From: an uncultured Saprospiraceae bacterium
Lineage (GTDB): Bacteria; Bacteroidota; Bacteroidia; Chitinophagales; Saprospiraceae
Reading direction: 5' to 3'
Length of the DNA stretch: 64,000 bases
NCBI GenBank assembly: GCA_937951615.1
Contig: CALFBH010000024.1
Coordinates: forward strand, 1-64,000
Each line of letters starts with the position of its first letter. Position 1 is the first letter of the stretch. Below the pieces are notes generated by a model that had not been told where the DNA came from, searched no databases, and saw only the letters and a list, made by a program, of their open reading frames with translations. This document shows positions 9,061-17,270 of the stretch, piece by piece. A program made the translations under genes and the position numbers.

Positions 9061-10296
9061 ATGCTAACCGATATGATGAAACTATTCAAAATTACTTGTG
9101 CATTTCTTGCTATTATTTTAATTTTTTCTGCCTGTGAACAGGAAAACGCCCTTACAAATTTAATAGAAGACCCTCGTGGAAAAATTGTTTCTTACGAACT
9201 AACAGGAACTTATACACCTGATGGTATAGATTCCCTATTGATAGAACAAAATGCACCAGCACTCTCTGTACTGTCTGCTCAATATACTGTGGATGTGTAC
9301 ACCATTATTTATGAAACTATTGATGCCAAAGGAAATCCGACAACAGCTTCTGGTGGATTAGTAGTACCAAATATGGACAATCCAAGAGGCTTTATGTCGT
9401 ATCAGCACGGCACGTCCGTGAGGAGAGTAGATGTGCCTTCACAAGGTTCTTCAGAGTCTCTGATTGGACTGATTTACAGTTCTTATGCTGGTGTAATATC
9501 AGCTATGCCGGATTATTTGGGTATGGGATTATCAACGGAAAGGCATCCCTACATGCACGCCAAATCGCAGGCAACTGCTTCCGTTGATATGATTCGTGCT
9601 GGTAAACGTTTGGCTACTAATACACTGAATAAGACCCTAAACGATAAACTAATGATATTGGGTTACTCACAAGGTGGACATGCGACTATGGCATTGCATA
9701 AAGAAATCGAGGAAAACCATTCCGGTGAGTTTACCATCACTGCTGCTGCACCTATGGCGGGACCTTATGATGTATCAGGCTATCAAATGCAGCCTTTTAT
9801 AAATCCTACAGAATATCCTGCGCCTTACTATCTACCGTATTTGTTGTTCTCTTATAATGAGGTATATGATCTTTATAACAGTCCTTCCGATTTTTTGAAA
9901 TCGCCTTTTGATGTCACACTGCCACCACTATTTGACGGGACTTATGGCGGCGGACAAGTTAATGATGCGATGATGACAAACATTCCAAATGAAATATTAT
10001 TGGATGAAGTTTTGGAAGAGTTTAGATATAATTATAACCATCCATTCAGAATGGCCCTAGCTGATAATGACCTGTATGACTGGAAGCCAGAGGCACCTAT
10101 GCACATCTGTCATTGTAAAGGCGACCAGTCTGTTTTGTATGAAAACGCCTTAGTTGCCTATAACTCTTTTGTCGAGAAAGGTAAAGACGATGTTACATTG
10201 GTTACACCAGATGATGCAACAGGCACTAGCGATCATGGAGATTGTGTACTGCCCTGTTTATTGGATGCGATTATCTGGTTTGATGGGTTTTATTAA
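9061..10296 (+). CDS. secreted alpha/beta-hydrolase lipoprotein (secretory lipase-like)
   Basis: A 411-residue protein with a lipobox at LIFSAC25 and an alpha/beta-hydrolase body. Nucleophile Ser203 lies in GYSQGGH; the probable acid is Asp355 (CKGDQSV) and the probable His is His392 (SDHGDC). The YQHGTS segment near 115 fits an oxyanion-hole region. Overall it resembles secretory lipase/esterase (LIP-type) or prolyl-aminopeptidase-like hydrolases of Bacteroidota, with ester or lipid substrates most likely. Starts at 9061 or the ATG pair at 9073/9076 are possible; the later ones shorten the signal peptide n-region. A terminator follows at 10327. Confidence 0.82.
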   Translation: MLTDMMKLFKITCAFLAIILIFSACEQENALTNLIEDPRGKIVSYELTGTYTPDGIDSLLIEQNAPALSVLSAQYTVDVYTIIYETIDAKGNPTTASGGLVVPNMDNPRGFMSYQHGTSVRRVDVPSQGSSESLIGLIYSSYAGVISAMPDYLGMGLSTERHPYMHAKSQATASVDMIRAGKRLATNTLNKTLNDKLMILGYSQGGHATMALHKEIEENHSGEFTITAAAPMAGPYDVSGYQMQPFINPTEYPAPYYLPYLLFSYNEVYDLYNSPSDFLKSPFDVTLPPLFDGTYGGGQVNDAMMTNIPNEILLDEVLEEFRYNYNHPFRMALADNDLYDWKPEAPMHICHCKGDQSVLYENALVAYNSFVEKGKDDVTLVTPDDATGTSDHGDCVLPCLLDAIIWFDGFY

Positions 10297-10326
10297 TAAC
10301 ATTGTATCGTTCTAATCTTCAAAATA

Positions 10327-10373
10327 AAGGGGAATACAAAAGCTTGTTTCAGCATCTTTTGTATTCCTTTTTT
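10327..10373 (+). terminator. intrinsic terminator
   Basis: GGAATACAAAAG pairs exactly with CTTTTGTATTCC across a 13-base loop, followed by a T-rich run, 31 bp past the hydrolase stop. Confidence 0.85.
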
Positions 10374-10420
10374 GTTTATCTTGGCGGTATTAAAAATGGA
10401 CGACTATTTTTTGACCATTA

Positions 10421-10525
10421 CTAAGTGTCTGAACTCAACTAAACGCCACTTTCAATTAGACTAATTGGCTTATTGTCAATGGTTTTTTGAATTTGAATTT
10501 GAAGTTTGGATTTGTATTTCCACTT
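10421..10525 (+). repeat. 105-bp dispersed repeat, copy 1
   Basis: This stretch (ctaagtgtctgaactcaact ... ggatttgtatttccactt) has a near-identical reverse-complement copy of the same length at 28118-28222, with roughly 90 percent agreement by eye. Both contain the gaatttgaatttga motif that recurs alone in other gaps of the window. It ends 26 bp before the next start codon. Confidence 0.85.
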
Positions 10526-10551
10526 AATAATTAATCAACCAATCACTAAAA

Positions 10552-10920
10552 ATGCCAATAAGAGATGATTTTCCGCCGGCGGGCAATCCATCTTACATGG
10601 ATGGAACATGTGACGGTTGGGAATACCGCAGCGAATTTCAGGGAACAACGCTGGAAAACACCTATAATATGGTCTTGCAATTTCTGGAAGAAGAAGGCTA
10701 TGGCGACCTGCCTGTTCCTTATGATGTAGAAGAATTACTCTTGTTCAGGCTAAAAACCCGTAATAAACAAATCCTGATGTTCGACGACAATGGTTATGTC
10801 CACAATCCTATCAAAATACTCTTCGATAAATTTACACCGAAACGCCCAAAGTTGATTCTATGCTTGTATAATGAAGAAGCAGAAAACCATCTGGTGCGCT
10901 TTCATAAGGTGAAGAATTGA
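10552..10920 (+). CDS. hypothetical protein, 122 residues
   Basis: A small soluble protein with no signal peptide or membrane helix. It has an acidic middle (FLEEEGYGDLPVPYDVEELL) and a basic C-terminal stretch (KRPKLILCLYNEEAENHLVRFHK). No family is recognised. The composition is that of a real coding region, and it stands alone between the dispersed repeat and a convergent membrane protein gene. Confidence 0.65.
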   Translation: MPIRDDFPPAGNPSYMDGTCDGWEYRSEFQGTTLENTYNMVLQFLEEEGYGDLPVPYDVEELLLFRLKTRNKQILMFDDNGYVHNPIKILFDKFTPKRPKLILCLYNEEAENHLVRFHKVKN

Positions 10921-11060
10921 ATTGAGTTGATTAAGTAATTATGTTATTGAGTTGATTGTATAAGTCGTAGAAGTTTATTTTGTGTAGCAAAATAAACTCA
11001 ATAAACTCAAACCAAACGGAATAACGAATAACGAAGGACTCAACCCACAACTCAATCAAC

Positions 11061-11660
11061 TCAAATCAATCCCACAAAAATAGACGTAGCACCTAGCACA
11101 GCATGAGAAAAAGCAGTCCCCCAGAAATTAGGATATTTATAATAAATAACTCCCCAAAGCAAGCCCATCATCAATGTCACCAGAAGTGTAAGTACATCAT
11201 TATAGAAAATATGCAAATAGGAATAATTGACTGCTGACAAACTGATTAAACCCAAAGCAGAAGCGACTTTGTTTTGTTTCAATACCGCAAAAGTCACACT
11301 CCGATACAAAAACTCCTGAGCAGGACTCGACACAAAGACATAAAAAGCATAAAACAAAGCCCATTCAGGAGCTTTCAAAGTTCGCATCAAATCGAAATAA
11401 CTGCACAAAACCAAAGACAATACAACGACACCAGCCAATAAGCCATTCCAAAACAAAGCAGGTTTCAAATTATCCTTCCGAAAACCCAATTCTCTCCAGC
11501 TAAATTGCTGTATATAACAGTAAAAAAGCATTAATAAGGCAAGCAATAAAATCAGCGGAACTCTATATTCATAAGAAAAAAAATCTAGCCACAAGAGCGT
11601 GACAGGGAGAGCATATAAAGCAAAAAATACACTTAACCGAATCCAATTCTTTCTTTCCAT
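11061..11660 (-). CDS. CPBP-like intramembrane protein (possible metalloprotease)
   Basis: The ATG at 11660 is chosen because the preceding 29 residues of the longer frame are polar and unlike the family. The product is about 199 residues with six or seven hydrophobic helices. It carries a CPBP/Abi-type motif QEFLYR (Gln115, Glu116, Arg120), then NYSYLH and FSHAVLG as second and third putative metal-binding motifs. The usual first Glu of the EExxxR motif is Gln here, so protease activity is uncertain. Family members process prenylated or peptide substrates or act in bacteriocin immunity. Transcribed alone. Confidence 0.7.
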   Translation of the reverse strand: MERKNWIRLSVFFALYALPVTLLWLDFFSYEYRVPLILLLALLMLFYCYIQQFSWRELGFRKDNLKPALFWNGLLAGVVVLSLVLCSYFDLMRTLKAPEWALFYAFYVFVSSPAQEFLYRSVTFAVLKQNKVASALGLISLSAVNYSYLHIFYNDVLTLLVTLMMGLLWGVIYYKYPNFWGTAFSHAVLGATSIFVGLI

Positions 11661-11838
11661 AATGGCAAAGATACAAATCACATCCGATAGGTGTTCAAAA
11701 GCTGCCAGGTGTGATTTATATTTTTTAGACCAAAAAATGACTGTCACAAAACGTAAAAAATAAATATATTACCGTATATTTCGGCGCAAAAATTACTTAA
11801 TAACAAACTGATTCACAAGGATTCAAATATTTTTTAGC

Positions 11839-13677
11839 ATGAAAAGAATAAAAATAATTAGCCTCCTTACTGCTCTATGGCTTCTAAGTGGAATGCAGGC
11901 AATAGCCCAGGACTGCCAATCTGATCGCTATCAAAAACAAGTTTTTCCAAATATCAAAGTCACCACTAATCTGGTCTATGGACAGGCAGAAAGCGTCAAT
12001 GACCTATTTGGTGCATCTGACCTCGAACTGAATTTCTACGAGCCTGCACCCAATGACGAATACCTGGACAAACGTCCCCTCGTCGTCATGTTTTTCGGTG
12101 GAGCTTATTTGCTCGGCAGCAAAGATGATGCGGATGTGACCGCTTGGTGCGACAGCCTGGCTCATTATGGTTATGCCTGTGCGACGGTCGATTACCGATT
12201 AGATAATTTTGCAAATATTGCCCTGACGACAGCCAATACAATCCGAGCTGCCTATCGTCCGATACAGGATGGGCGGGCTGCCATTCGTTATATGTTGGAA
12301 GACCCAGATAATTTTGGTTTTAATATCGACCCGAATTATATCTACACAGGCGGAGAAAGTGCAGGGGGAATTACAGCCATCCATGTCGCTTATCTCGATC
12401 CTTCCGAACGACCGGCTGCAACTTATGGCAATTTTCTACAAGATGATCTTGGCTGTCTCGACTGCTCTGGGAATAGTTTTGTACAACCATTTTCTATCAA
12501 GGGAATCATCGACTTGTGGGGAGCGACACTTGATCCTGAATACATAGATGCCGACGAAAATGTACCGATGGTCATCATTCATGGAACCGATGATGGCGTT
12601 GTTTTATACGATACCGGACAGCCTTTTACCATTCCGTTTTTGGGCTTTTCGCCAATACTGACTTTCCCGACGATGTATGGTGCAGTGCCACTGGAAGCCA
12701 CATTGACCGCTAAGGGAATTTATAATGAATTTTATCCTTACGAAGGAGAAGGACACGTCTTTTATGGATTGCCAACAGGTATTGTTACTTTTCCAAATGA
12801 ATTCTGGAATCCTGTCTGGAATCAGGGACACAACTTCCTCTACACTACGATGCAATATGACTCACCAATACCAGCAGGCTCGACTGCTGTCTGCATTGGA
12901 GATACAGAAACCTATACCATTCCAACTAATCCATCTTCCCATTTTTGCTGGGAGGTAACAGGTGGCGATATACTGGAAATGAATGACAGCCTAATCACGA
13001 TACAGTGGAATACGGCAACGACTGGACAAGTCATGCTGACGGAAGAAAACTGTATTGATGTCATTGGTGAAACAACTATAATAGATGTCATCGTCAATGC
13101 CCTGCCTGTTGCCGATTTTACCTATACGCCTGTCACGAGTACCGATGTCAGCTTTGTCGCGCCTACTGCGAGTAATATCGTCGGCTGGGACTGGAATTTT
13201 GGAGATGGCATGACCTCCACCACACAAAACCCAATGCATACTTATCCGACCACAGGCGCATATATTGTCACGCTGACCGTCACAGATGCAAATGGCTGTA
13301 AAAGCACCCACACAATACAAGAATGTCTATTTGCTGGCGTCACTTGTAGCGATAGCGACCCTGCGACTTTTGATGATGTGTATGACAATACCTGTAAATG
13401 CCTCGGTACACCCGTCGCACAGAATGATTGCACTGACATCACACTCAACATCACTGCCAATCCAGTAACCGATGGTATTTATGATGCTACGCAAACCGTC
13501 ACTTCTACCGGAACGGTCGTGAATGGCTCCACCGTCAGTCATATTGCTGGTAATGAAGTCATCATGAACGCTGGCTTCTCTGTAGAATCCGATGTGTATT
13601 TTGTAGCAGATATTATTCCTTGTCCTACACCACTTATCTTTCCCATTCAAGGGGACAGTATAAGTGTTCAAAAATAA
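11839..13677 (+). CDS. secreted carboxylesterase-like hydrolase with PKD and 3-coathanger-stack domains
   Basis: A 612-residue protein with signal peptide to about residue 24 (AIAQ). Residues about 40-340 are an alpha/beta-hydrolase of the BD-FAE/esterase type: oxyanion motif FFGGAY, nucleophile Ser174 in GGESAGG, acid Asp251 or Asp252 in HGTDDG, and His306 in GEGHVF. A PKD domain (about 420-500, WDWNFGDG and TVTDANGC) follows, then a Cys-containing linker and a C-terminal 3-coathanger-stack-like segment (ANPVTDGIYDA, AGNEVIMNAGF). The last part is typical of Bacteroidota secreted proteins. The substrate is unknown; an ester on a polysaccharide or lipid is likely. A strong terminator follows. 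Confidence 0.85.
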   Translation: MKRIKIISLLTALWLLSGMQAIAQDCQSDRYQKQVFPNIKVTTNLVYGQAESVNDLFGASDLELNFYEPAPNDEYLDKRPLVVMFFGGAYLLGSKDDADVTAWCDSLAHYGYACATVDYRLDNFANIALTTANTIRAAYRPIQDGRAAIRYMLEDPDNFGFNIDPNYIYTGGESAGGITAIHVAYLDPSERPAATYGNFLQDDLGCLDCSGNSFVQPFSIKGIIDLWGATLDPEYIDADENVPMVIIHGTDDGVVLYDTGQPFTIPFLGFSPILTFPTMYGAVPLEATLTAKGIYNEFYPYEGEGHVFYGLPTGIVTFPNEFWNPVWNQGHNFLYTTMQYDSPIPAGSTAVCIGDTETYTIPTNPSSHFCWEVTGGDILEMNDSLITIQWNTATTGQVMLTEENCIDVIGETTIIDVIVNALPVADFTYTPVTSTDVSFVAPTASNIVGWDWNFGDGMTSTTQNPMHTYPTTGAYIVTLTVTDANGCKSTHTIQECLFAGVTCSDSDPATFDDVYDNTCKCLGTPVAQNDCTDITLNITANPVTDGIYDATQTVTSTGTVVNGSTVSHIAGNEVIMNAGFSVESDVYFVADIIPCPTPLIFPIQGDSISVQK

Positions 13678-13706
13678 AACGTACCGGCAACTTCAGTCGC
13701 CGCAAG

Positions 13707-13758
13707 AAAAAAGCCGTCCTTTTTCCAAATGTGTTTTGGAAAAAAGACGGCTTTTTTT
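13707..13758 (+). terminator. strong intrinsic terminator
   Basis: A long stem pairs AAAAAGCCGTCCTTTTTCCAAA with its nearly exact complement across a four-base loop and ends in seven T. Confidence 0.9.
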
Positions 13759-13871
13759 GTCAACAATTTCAACCCCAAGTACATCAGGCTTCCAGCCTGT
13801 TCACTGTCATTACCCTTCCACTCAAGAGCATACTCGCTTCCTGCCTCTCGCTTCTTTCGTCCAAAGTCTAG

Positions 13872-14786
13872 TTATCTTATTTGCTCCGCATAATTAGCCT
13901 GTTTCATCTTCTGAAAAACAAGTTCCGGCTCGTCAGGCTGATAGCCCAATGCAAAAGCTTTTGTGCTATCCATAGAAACATCAGGAGGCCGGGGAGCTGA
14001 CATCTTGAGTTGATTTTGCGTGAGCGGGTGGATGTGCTGAGTCGATAAGCCAAATATCTCAGCCATTTTCAAGGCAAAATTATACCTGGACAAAGACTGC
14101 TGTCCGCCTAAATTCCATATACCGGTTTTTTCTTTATTTAATAATAAAAATAAACCACGAGCGGCATCTGCGGCATATACTGGTGTGCGAAATTCATCCG
14201 TAAAAGCATTCAGGCGCAGACCATCTTTCATAGACTTTAACCAGCTAGGAAAAAAATTGGACGTATTTTCCAGTAAACCATACATCAGGGGCATCCGGCA
14301 AATAGTGGCATTAGGATACACTTTAAGGATGGCTTGTTCTGCCAGCACTTTTTGTTCGCCATATTTGCTGAGTGGACAAGGTTTTGCATCCTCAGTATAA
14401 GGTGCATGCTGACCATCAAAAATTAAATTTGTAGACGTAAATAAAAAAGGAATACTTATTTTGGCGCAAAGCTGGGCAAGATGCCGGGAAGCCTCTACAT
14501 TGATTTGGTAGGATTGCTGAGGCTCTTGTTCGCAGATGCCAGCTTTAGAAATAGCTGCGGTGTGTATAACAGCGTCCGGCCGAACCTCATGGAAAAGTTT
14601 ATCTATTTGAACGTTTGGTGAGCTTGCCGAAATGTCCTCCAAATTTATTGAATGATGCTCGCCTTTAAAGTTTTGAGGAACAGGCGTTTTATGATAAATG
14701 CCTGTAATGTCCCAGTTTTCTTGTTGATGTAAGAGCGTGTACCGACCGAGAAAACCAGACGCTCCTGTCAGCAATAATTTTTTCAT
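13872..14786 (-). CDS. NAD(P)-dependent sugar-nucleotide reductase-like SDR (RmlD-type)
   Basis: A 304-residue extended short-chain dehydrogenase. The Rossmann motif TGASGFLG is at 7-14, and the active-site pair Tyr142 and Lys146 lies in SKYGEQK. Sequences such as TSTNLIFDG and a C-terminal PRPPDVSMDS match the dTDP-4-dehydrorhamnose reductase (RmlD) family. The start overlaps the accD stop by four bases (ATGA), so the two are translated from one mRNA. The exact substrate is not settled: no rml genes lie nearby, and the accD linkage points to a general role. Confidence 0.8.
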   Translation of the reverse strand: MKKLLLTGASGFLGRYTLLHQQENWDITGIYHKTPVPQNFKGEHHSINLEDISASSPNVQIDKLFHEVRPDAVIHTAAISKAGICEQEPQQSYQINVEASRHLAQLCAKISIPFLFTSTNLIFDGQHAPYTEDAKPCPLSKYGEQKVLAEQAILKVYPNATICRMPLMYGLLENTSNFFPSWLKSMKDGLRLNAFTDEFRTPVYAADAARGLFLLLNKEKTGIWNLGGQQSLSRYNFALKMAEIFGLSTQHIHPLTQNQLKMSAPRPPDVSMDSTKAFALGYQPDEPELVFQKMKQANYAEQIR

Positions 14787-15652
14787 GCCTCCGACACTTC
14801 TGCTTTATCTTTCATGCGAAACAGGTGCAATAAATCGCCAATCCGCTCTTTCAAATTTTGTCGGTCTACAATAAAATCCAGAAAACCATGATCGAGTAAA
14901 AATTCAGAAGTCTGAAAACCTTCGGGCAAATCTTTTTTAATGGTTTCTTTAATGACACGAGGACCAGCAAAGCCAATCAAAGCACCAGGTTCGGCAAAAT
15001 TAATGTCGCCCAACATAGCAAAAGATGCGGTAACGCCACCAGTTGTCGGATCGGTCATGAAAGAAAAATAAGGCACACCTGCCTTAGCCAGCCGCGTTAG
15101 TCGCGCAGACGTTTTTGCCATTTGCATCAAGGAAAAAGCAGCCTCCATCATCCGCGCACCGCCTGATTTAGAGATAATCATCAAGGGGATTTTATGTTCT
15201 ACACAATAGTCAATAGCCAGTGCAATTTTTTCGCCCATCACAGAACCCATAGAGCCTCCGATGAACTTAAAATCCATTGCAGCAATAACTAAATCAAGTC
15301 GATTCACTTTGCCATGCGCAACCTCCATAGCCGTCATACGACCTGCCTTTTGCTTGGCAGCAATGATACGTTCGGGATAAGATTTGACATCTGTGAAATT
15401 CAGGAAATCCTTAGAATGCAAGTCAGCAAATAATTCCGTGTAGCGCCCATCAAAAATGATGTTGAAATAATCATCAGGCGTAATGCGGTCATGATAATTG
15501 CATTCGGGGCATATATATAGGTTCGCAATGTGATCTTTACTAGTGATCGTATTGCTACATTTTTTGCATTTGTACCAGACGCCTTCAGGAATTTCCTTTT
15601 TCTGCTTGGTCTTGGTCGTAATGCCTTCGCGTAATCTTTTAAACCAACTCAT
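14783..15652 (-). CDS. accD: acetyl-CoA carboxylase carboxyltransferase subunit beta
   Basis: A 289-residue protein with the N-terminal zinc ribbon typical of AccD (Cys29, Cys32, Cys48, Cys51) and a crotonase-fold carboxyltransferase body (GGSMGSVMGEKI, SGGARMMEA, DPTTGGVTASFA, GFAGPRVI). It transfers the carboxyl group from carboxybiotin to acetyl-CoA with AccA, which is not in this window. It is the first gene of a two-gene unit with the SDR gene. Confidence 0.95.
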   Translation of the reverse strand: MSWFKRLREGITTKTKQKKEIPEGVWYKCKKCSNTITSKDHIANLYICPECNYHDRITPDDYFNIIFDGRYTELFADLHSKDFLNFTDVKSYPERIIAAKQKAGRMTAMEVAHGKVNRLDLVIAAMDFKFIGGSMGSVMGEKIALAIDYCVEHKIPLMIISKSGGARMMEAAFSLMQMAKTSARLTRLAKAGVPYFSFMTDPTTGGVTASFAMLGDINFAEPGALIGFAGPRVIKETIKKDLPEGFQTSEFLLDHGFLDFIVDRQNLKERIGDLLHLFRMKDKAEVSEA

Positions 15653-15730
15653 GGTGCTTGTATAAGTGACTAAAGTGGTGCTTTGTGAAATCCGACGTCT
15701 AAGATAGGGGTTTAAGCTTAAGTTTAAGAA

Positions 15731-15762
15731 TAAGTCGAAGCTTAAGTTTAAACTTCGACTTA
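15731..15762 (-). terminator. AT-rich stem-loop between aldolase and accD
   Basis: TAAGTCGAAG and CTTCGACTTA are exact inverted repeats around a 12-base AT loop, just past the aldolase stop at 15777. There is no long T run, so termination is only likely. Confidence 0.45.
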
Positions 15763-15776
15763 ATCTTAAAACTTAT

Positions 15777-16841
15777 TCAGCTCAAATCAATGTCTTCACA
15801 CAAATAAACATCTTGCACTGAATTCAAGATTTCTACGCCTTCTTTGAATGGACGTTGGAAAGCCTTACGCCCAAGAATCAATCCGGTACCGCCTGCGCGT
15901 TTATTGATAACGGCAGTCTCTATGGACTGTTCTAAATCGGAATCACCTTCTGATGCGCCACCTGAATTAATGAGTCCGGCTCTACCCATATAACAATTTG
16001 CTACCTGGTAACGACAGAGGTCAATGGGGTGTTCGCTAGTCAGTTCACTATATACTTTCGGATGAGTTTTGCTGAAATTAACAGCATCAAATCCGCTACC
16101 ATAAACCGTTGGCAGTTTTTGCTTGATGATATCTGCCTGAATCGTTGAGCCAATATGCGTAGCCTGTGAAGTAAGGTCGGCAGCCGTATGATAATCTGTT
16201 CCGTCTTTTTTGAAAGCTGAATTACGCGTATAACACCATAATATCGTAGCCATACCCAACTGATGCGCCAGCTCAAAAGCCTCTGACACTTCAATGATTT
16301 GTCGGGAAGACTCTTCCGAACCAAAGTAAATGGTCGCGCCAACTGCCACTGCGCCCATATTCCAGGCATCTTCCACTGTACCAAACATAATCTGATTGTG
16401 TTTGGTCGGATAAGTCAGCAATTCATTATGATTAATTTTGACGACATAAGGAATTTTGTGGGCGTATTTTCTGGCAGTCATCGCCAAAACACCATACGTA
16501 CTGGCAACAGCATTACAGCCGCCTTCAATAGCGAGTTTGATGATGTTTTCAGGATCAAAATAATCAGGATTAGGCGCGAAAGAAGATCCCGCAGTATGCT
16601 CAATTCCCTGATCGACAGGTAGAATTGAAAGATAACCTGTATTAGCTAATCGCCCATGCCCGTATAAGGCGGCAAGGCTACGAAGGGTTTGTATATTTCG
16701 ATTCGAGTCCACAAATACCCGATCTATAAAATCTGGACCAGGCTGATGAATACGAGACTTGGCAATCGTTTTACTTTTATGATTCAGCAGGTAATCTGAT
16801 TTTTTCTTGCCTAATTTTTTCTTAATGTTGCTTAATGACAT
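15777..16841 (-). CDS. fbaB: class I fructose-bisphosphate aldolase (DhnA/FbaB type)
   Basis: The ATG at 16841 ([13 protein letters not shown]) is preferred over the longer frame because a TAnnTTTG element lies 33 bp upstream of it and the extra N-terminus is unlike the family. The product is 354 residues. Motifs include [31 protein letters not shown] and [13 protein letters not shown], as in the archaeal-type class I aldolases of many Bacteroidota. It catalyses reversible cleavage of fructose 1,6-bisphosphate through a Schiff-base lysine. Confidence 0.9.
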   Translation of the reverse strand: MSLSNIKKKLGKKKSDYLLNHKSKTIAKSRIHQPGPDFIDRVFVDSNRNIQTLRSLAALYGHGRLANTGYLSILPVDQGIEHTAGSSFAPNPDYFDPENIIKLAIEGGCNAVASTYGVLAMTARKYAHKIPYVVKINHNELLTYPTKHNQIMFGTVEDAWNMGAVAVGATIYFGSEESSRQIIEVSEAFELAHQLGMATILWCYTRNSAFKKDGTDYHTAADLTSQATHIGSTIQADIIKQKLPTVYGSGFDAVNFSKTHPKVYSELTSEHPIDLCRYQVANCYMGRAGLINSGGASEGDSDLEQSIETAVINKRAGGTGLILGRKAFQRPFKEGVEILNSVQDVYLCEDIDLS

Positions 16842-16873
16842 GACTATGTTTTGTGATTCTGTAATGTAATTTG

Positions 16874-16881
16874 CAAAAATA
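16874..16881 (-). promoter_or_regulatory. -7 promoter element of the aldolase gene
   Basis: TATTTTTG on the minus strand fits TAnnTTTG and lies 33 bp upstream of the aldolase ATG at 16841. Confidence 0.45.
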
Positions 16882-16997
16882 GAAACAAAAAGCGTAATGA
16901 GTACATTTTTAGCCACGAATGCACAAATATTCCAAGAGTTGGTTTCGACTCCGCTCAACCAACTGACATTTCGACTTCGCTCAATGCAAGTATAGTT

Positions 16998-17222
16998 GTC
17001 CGAGCGGAGTCGAGGACAAGACTGTCAGTTGGTTTCGTAAACTTGCGGGCAGCTTTGTGTGAAGGAAGTTTGCTAAACCTAGCACAGGAGGCGGGAGAAG
17101 GTTTAGCAAACTCCCCTTTCTTAAAGCCTTGCGCAAGTTTACGAAACCGTAAAATCAGGTCGTTTCGGCTCTGCTCAACGACCTGCAATGATTTTGTCCG
17201 AGCGGAGTCGAGGACAAGACTG
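16998..17222. repeat. composite repeat region with nested inverted repeats
   Basis: Two direct copies of gtccgagcggagtcgaggac (16998-17017, 17196-17215) flank a nested foldback. The outer arms are 17031-17047 and 17132-17148 (ggtttcgtaaacttgcg and its exact complement). The inner arms are 17067-17080 and 17099-17112 (agtttgctaaacct and its exact complement). An inverted relative of the direct repeat lies near 48363. This fills most of the 430-bp gap between the aldolase and ABC1 kinase genes; apparent reading frames here are repeat translations. Confidence 0.85.
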
Positions 17223-17270
17223 CGCAACCAATACCCCAATATTCCCAATACCCTAAATAACCCCAACACC

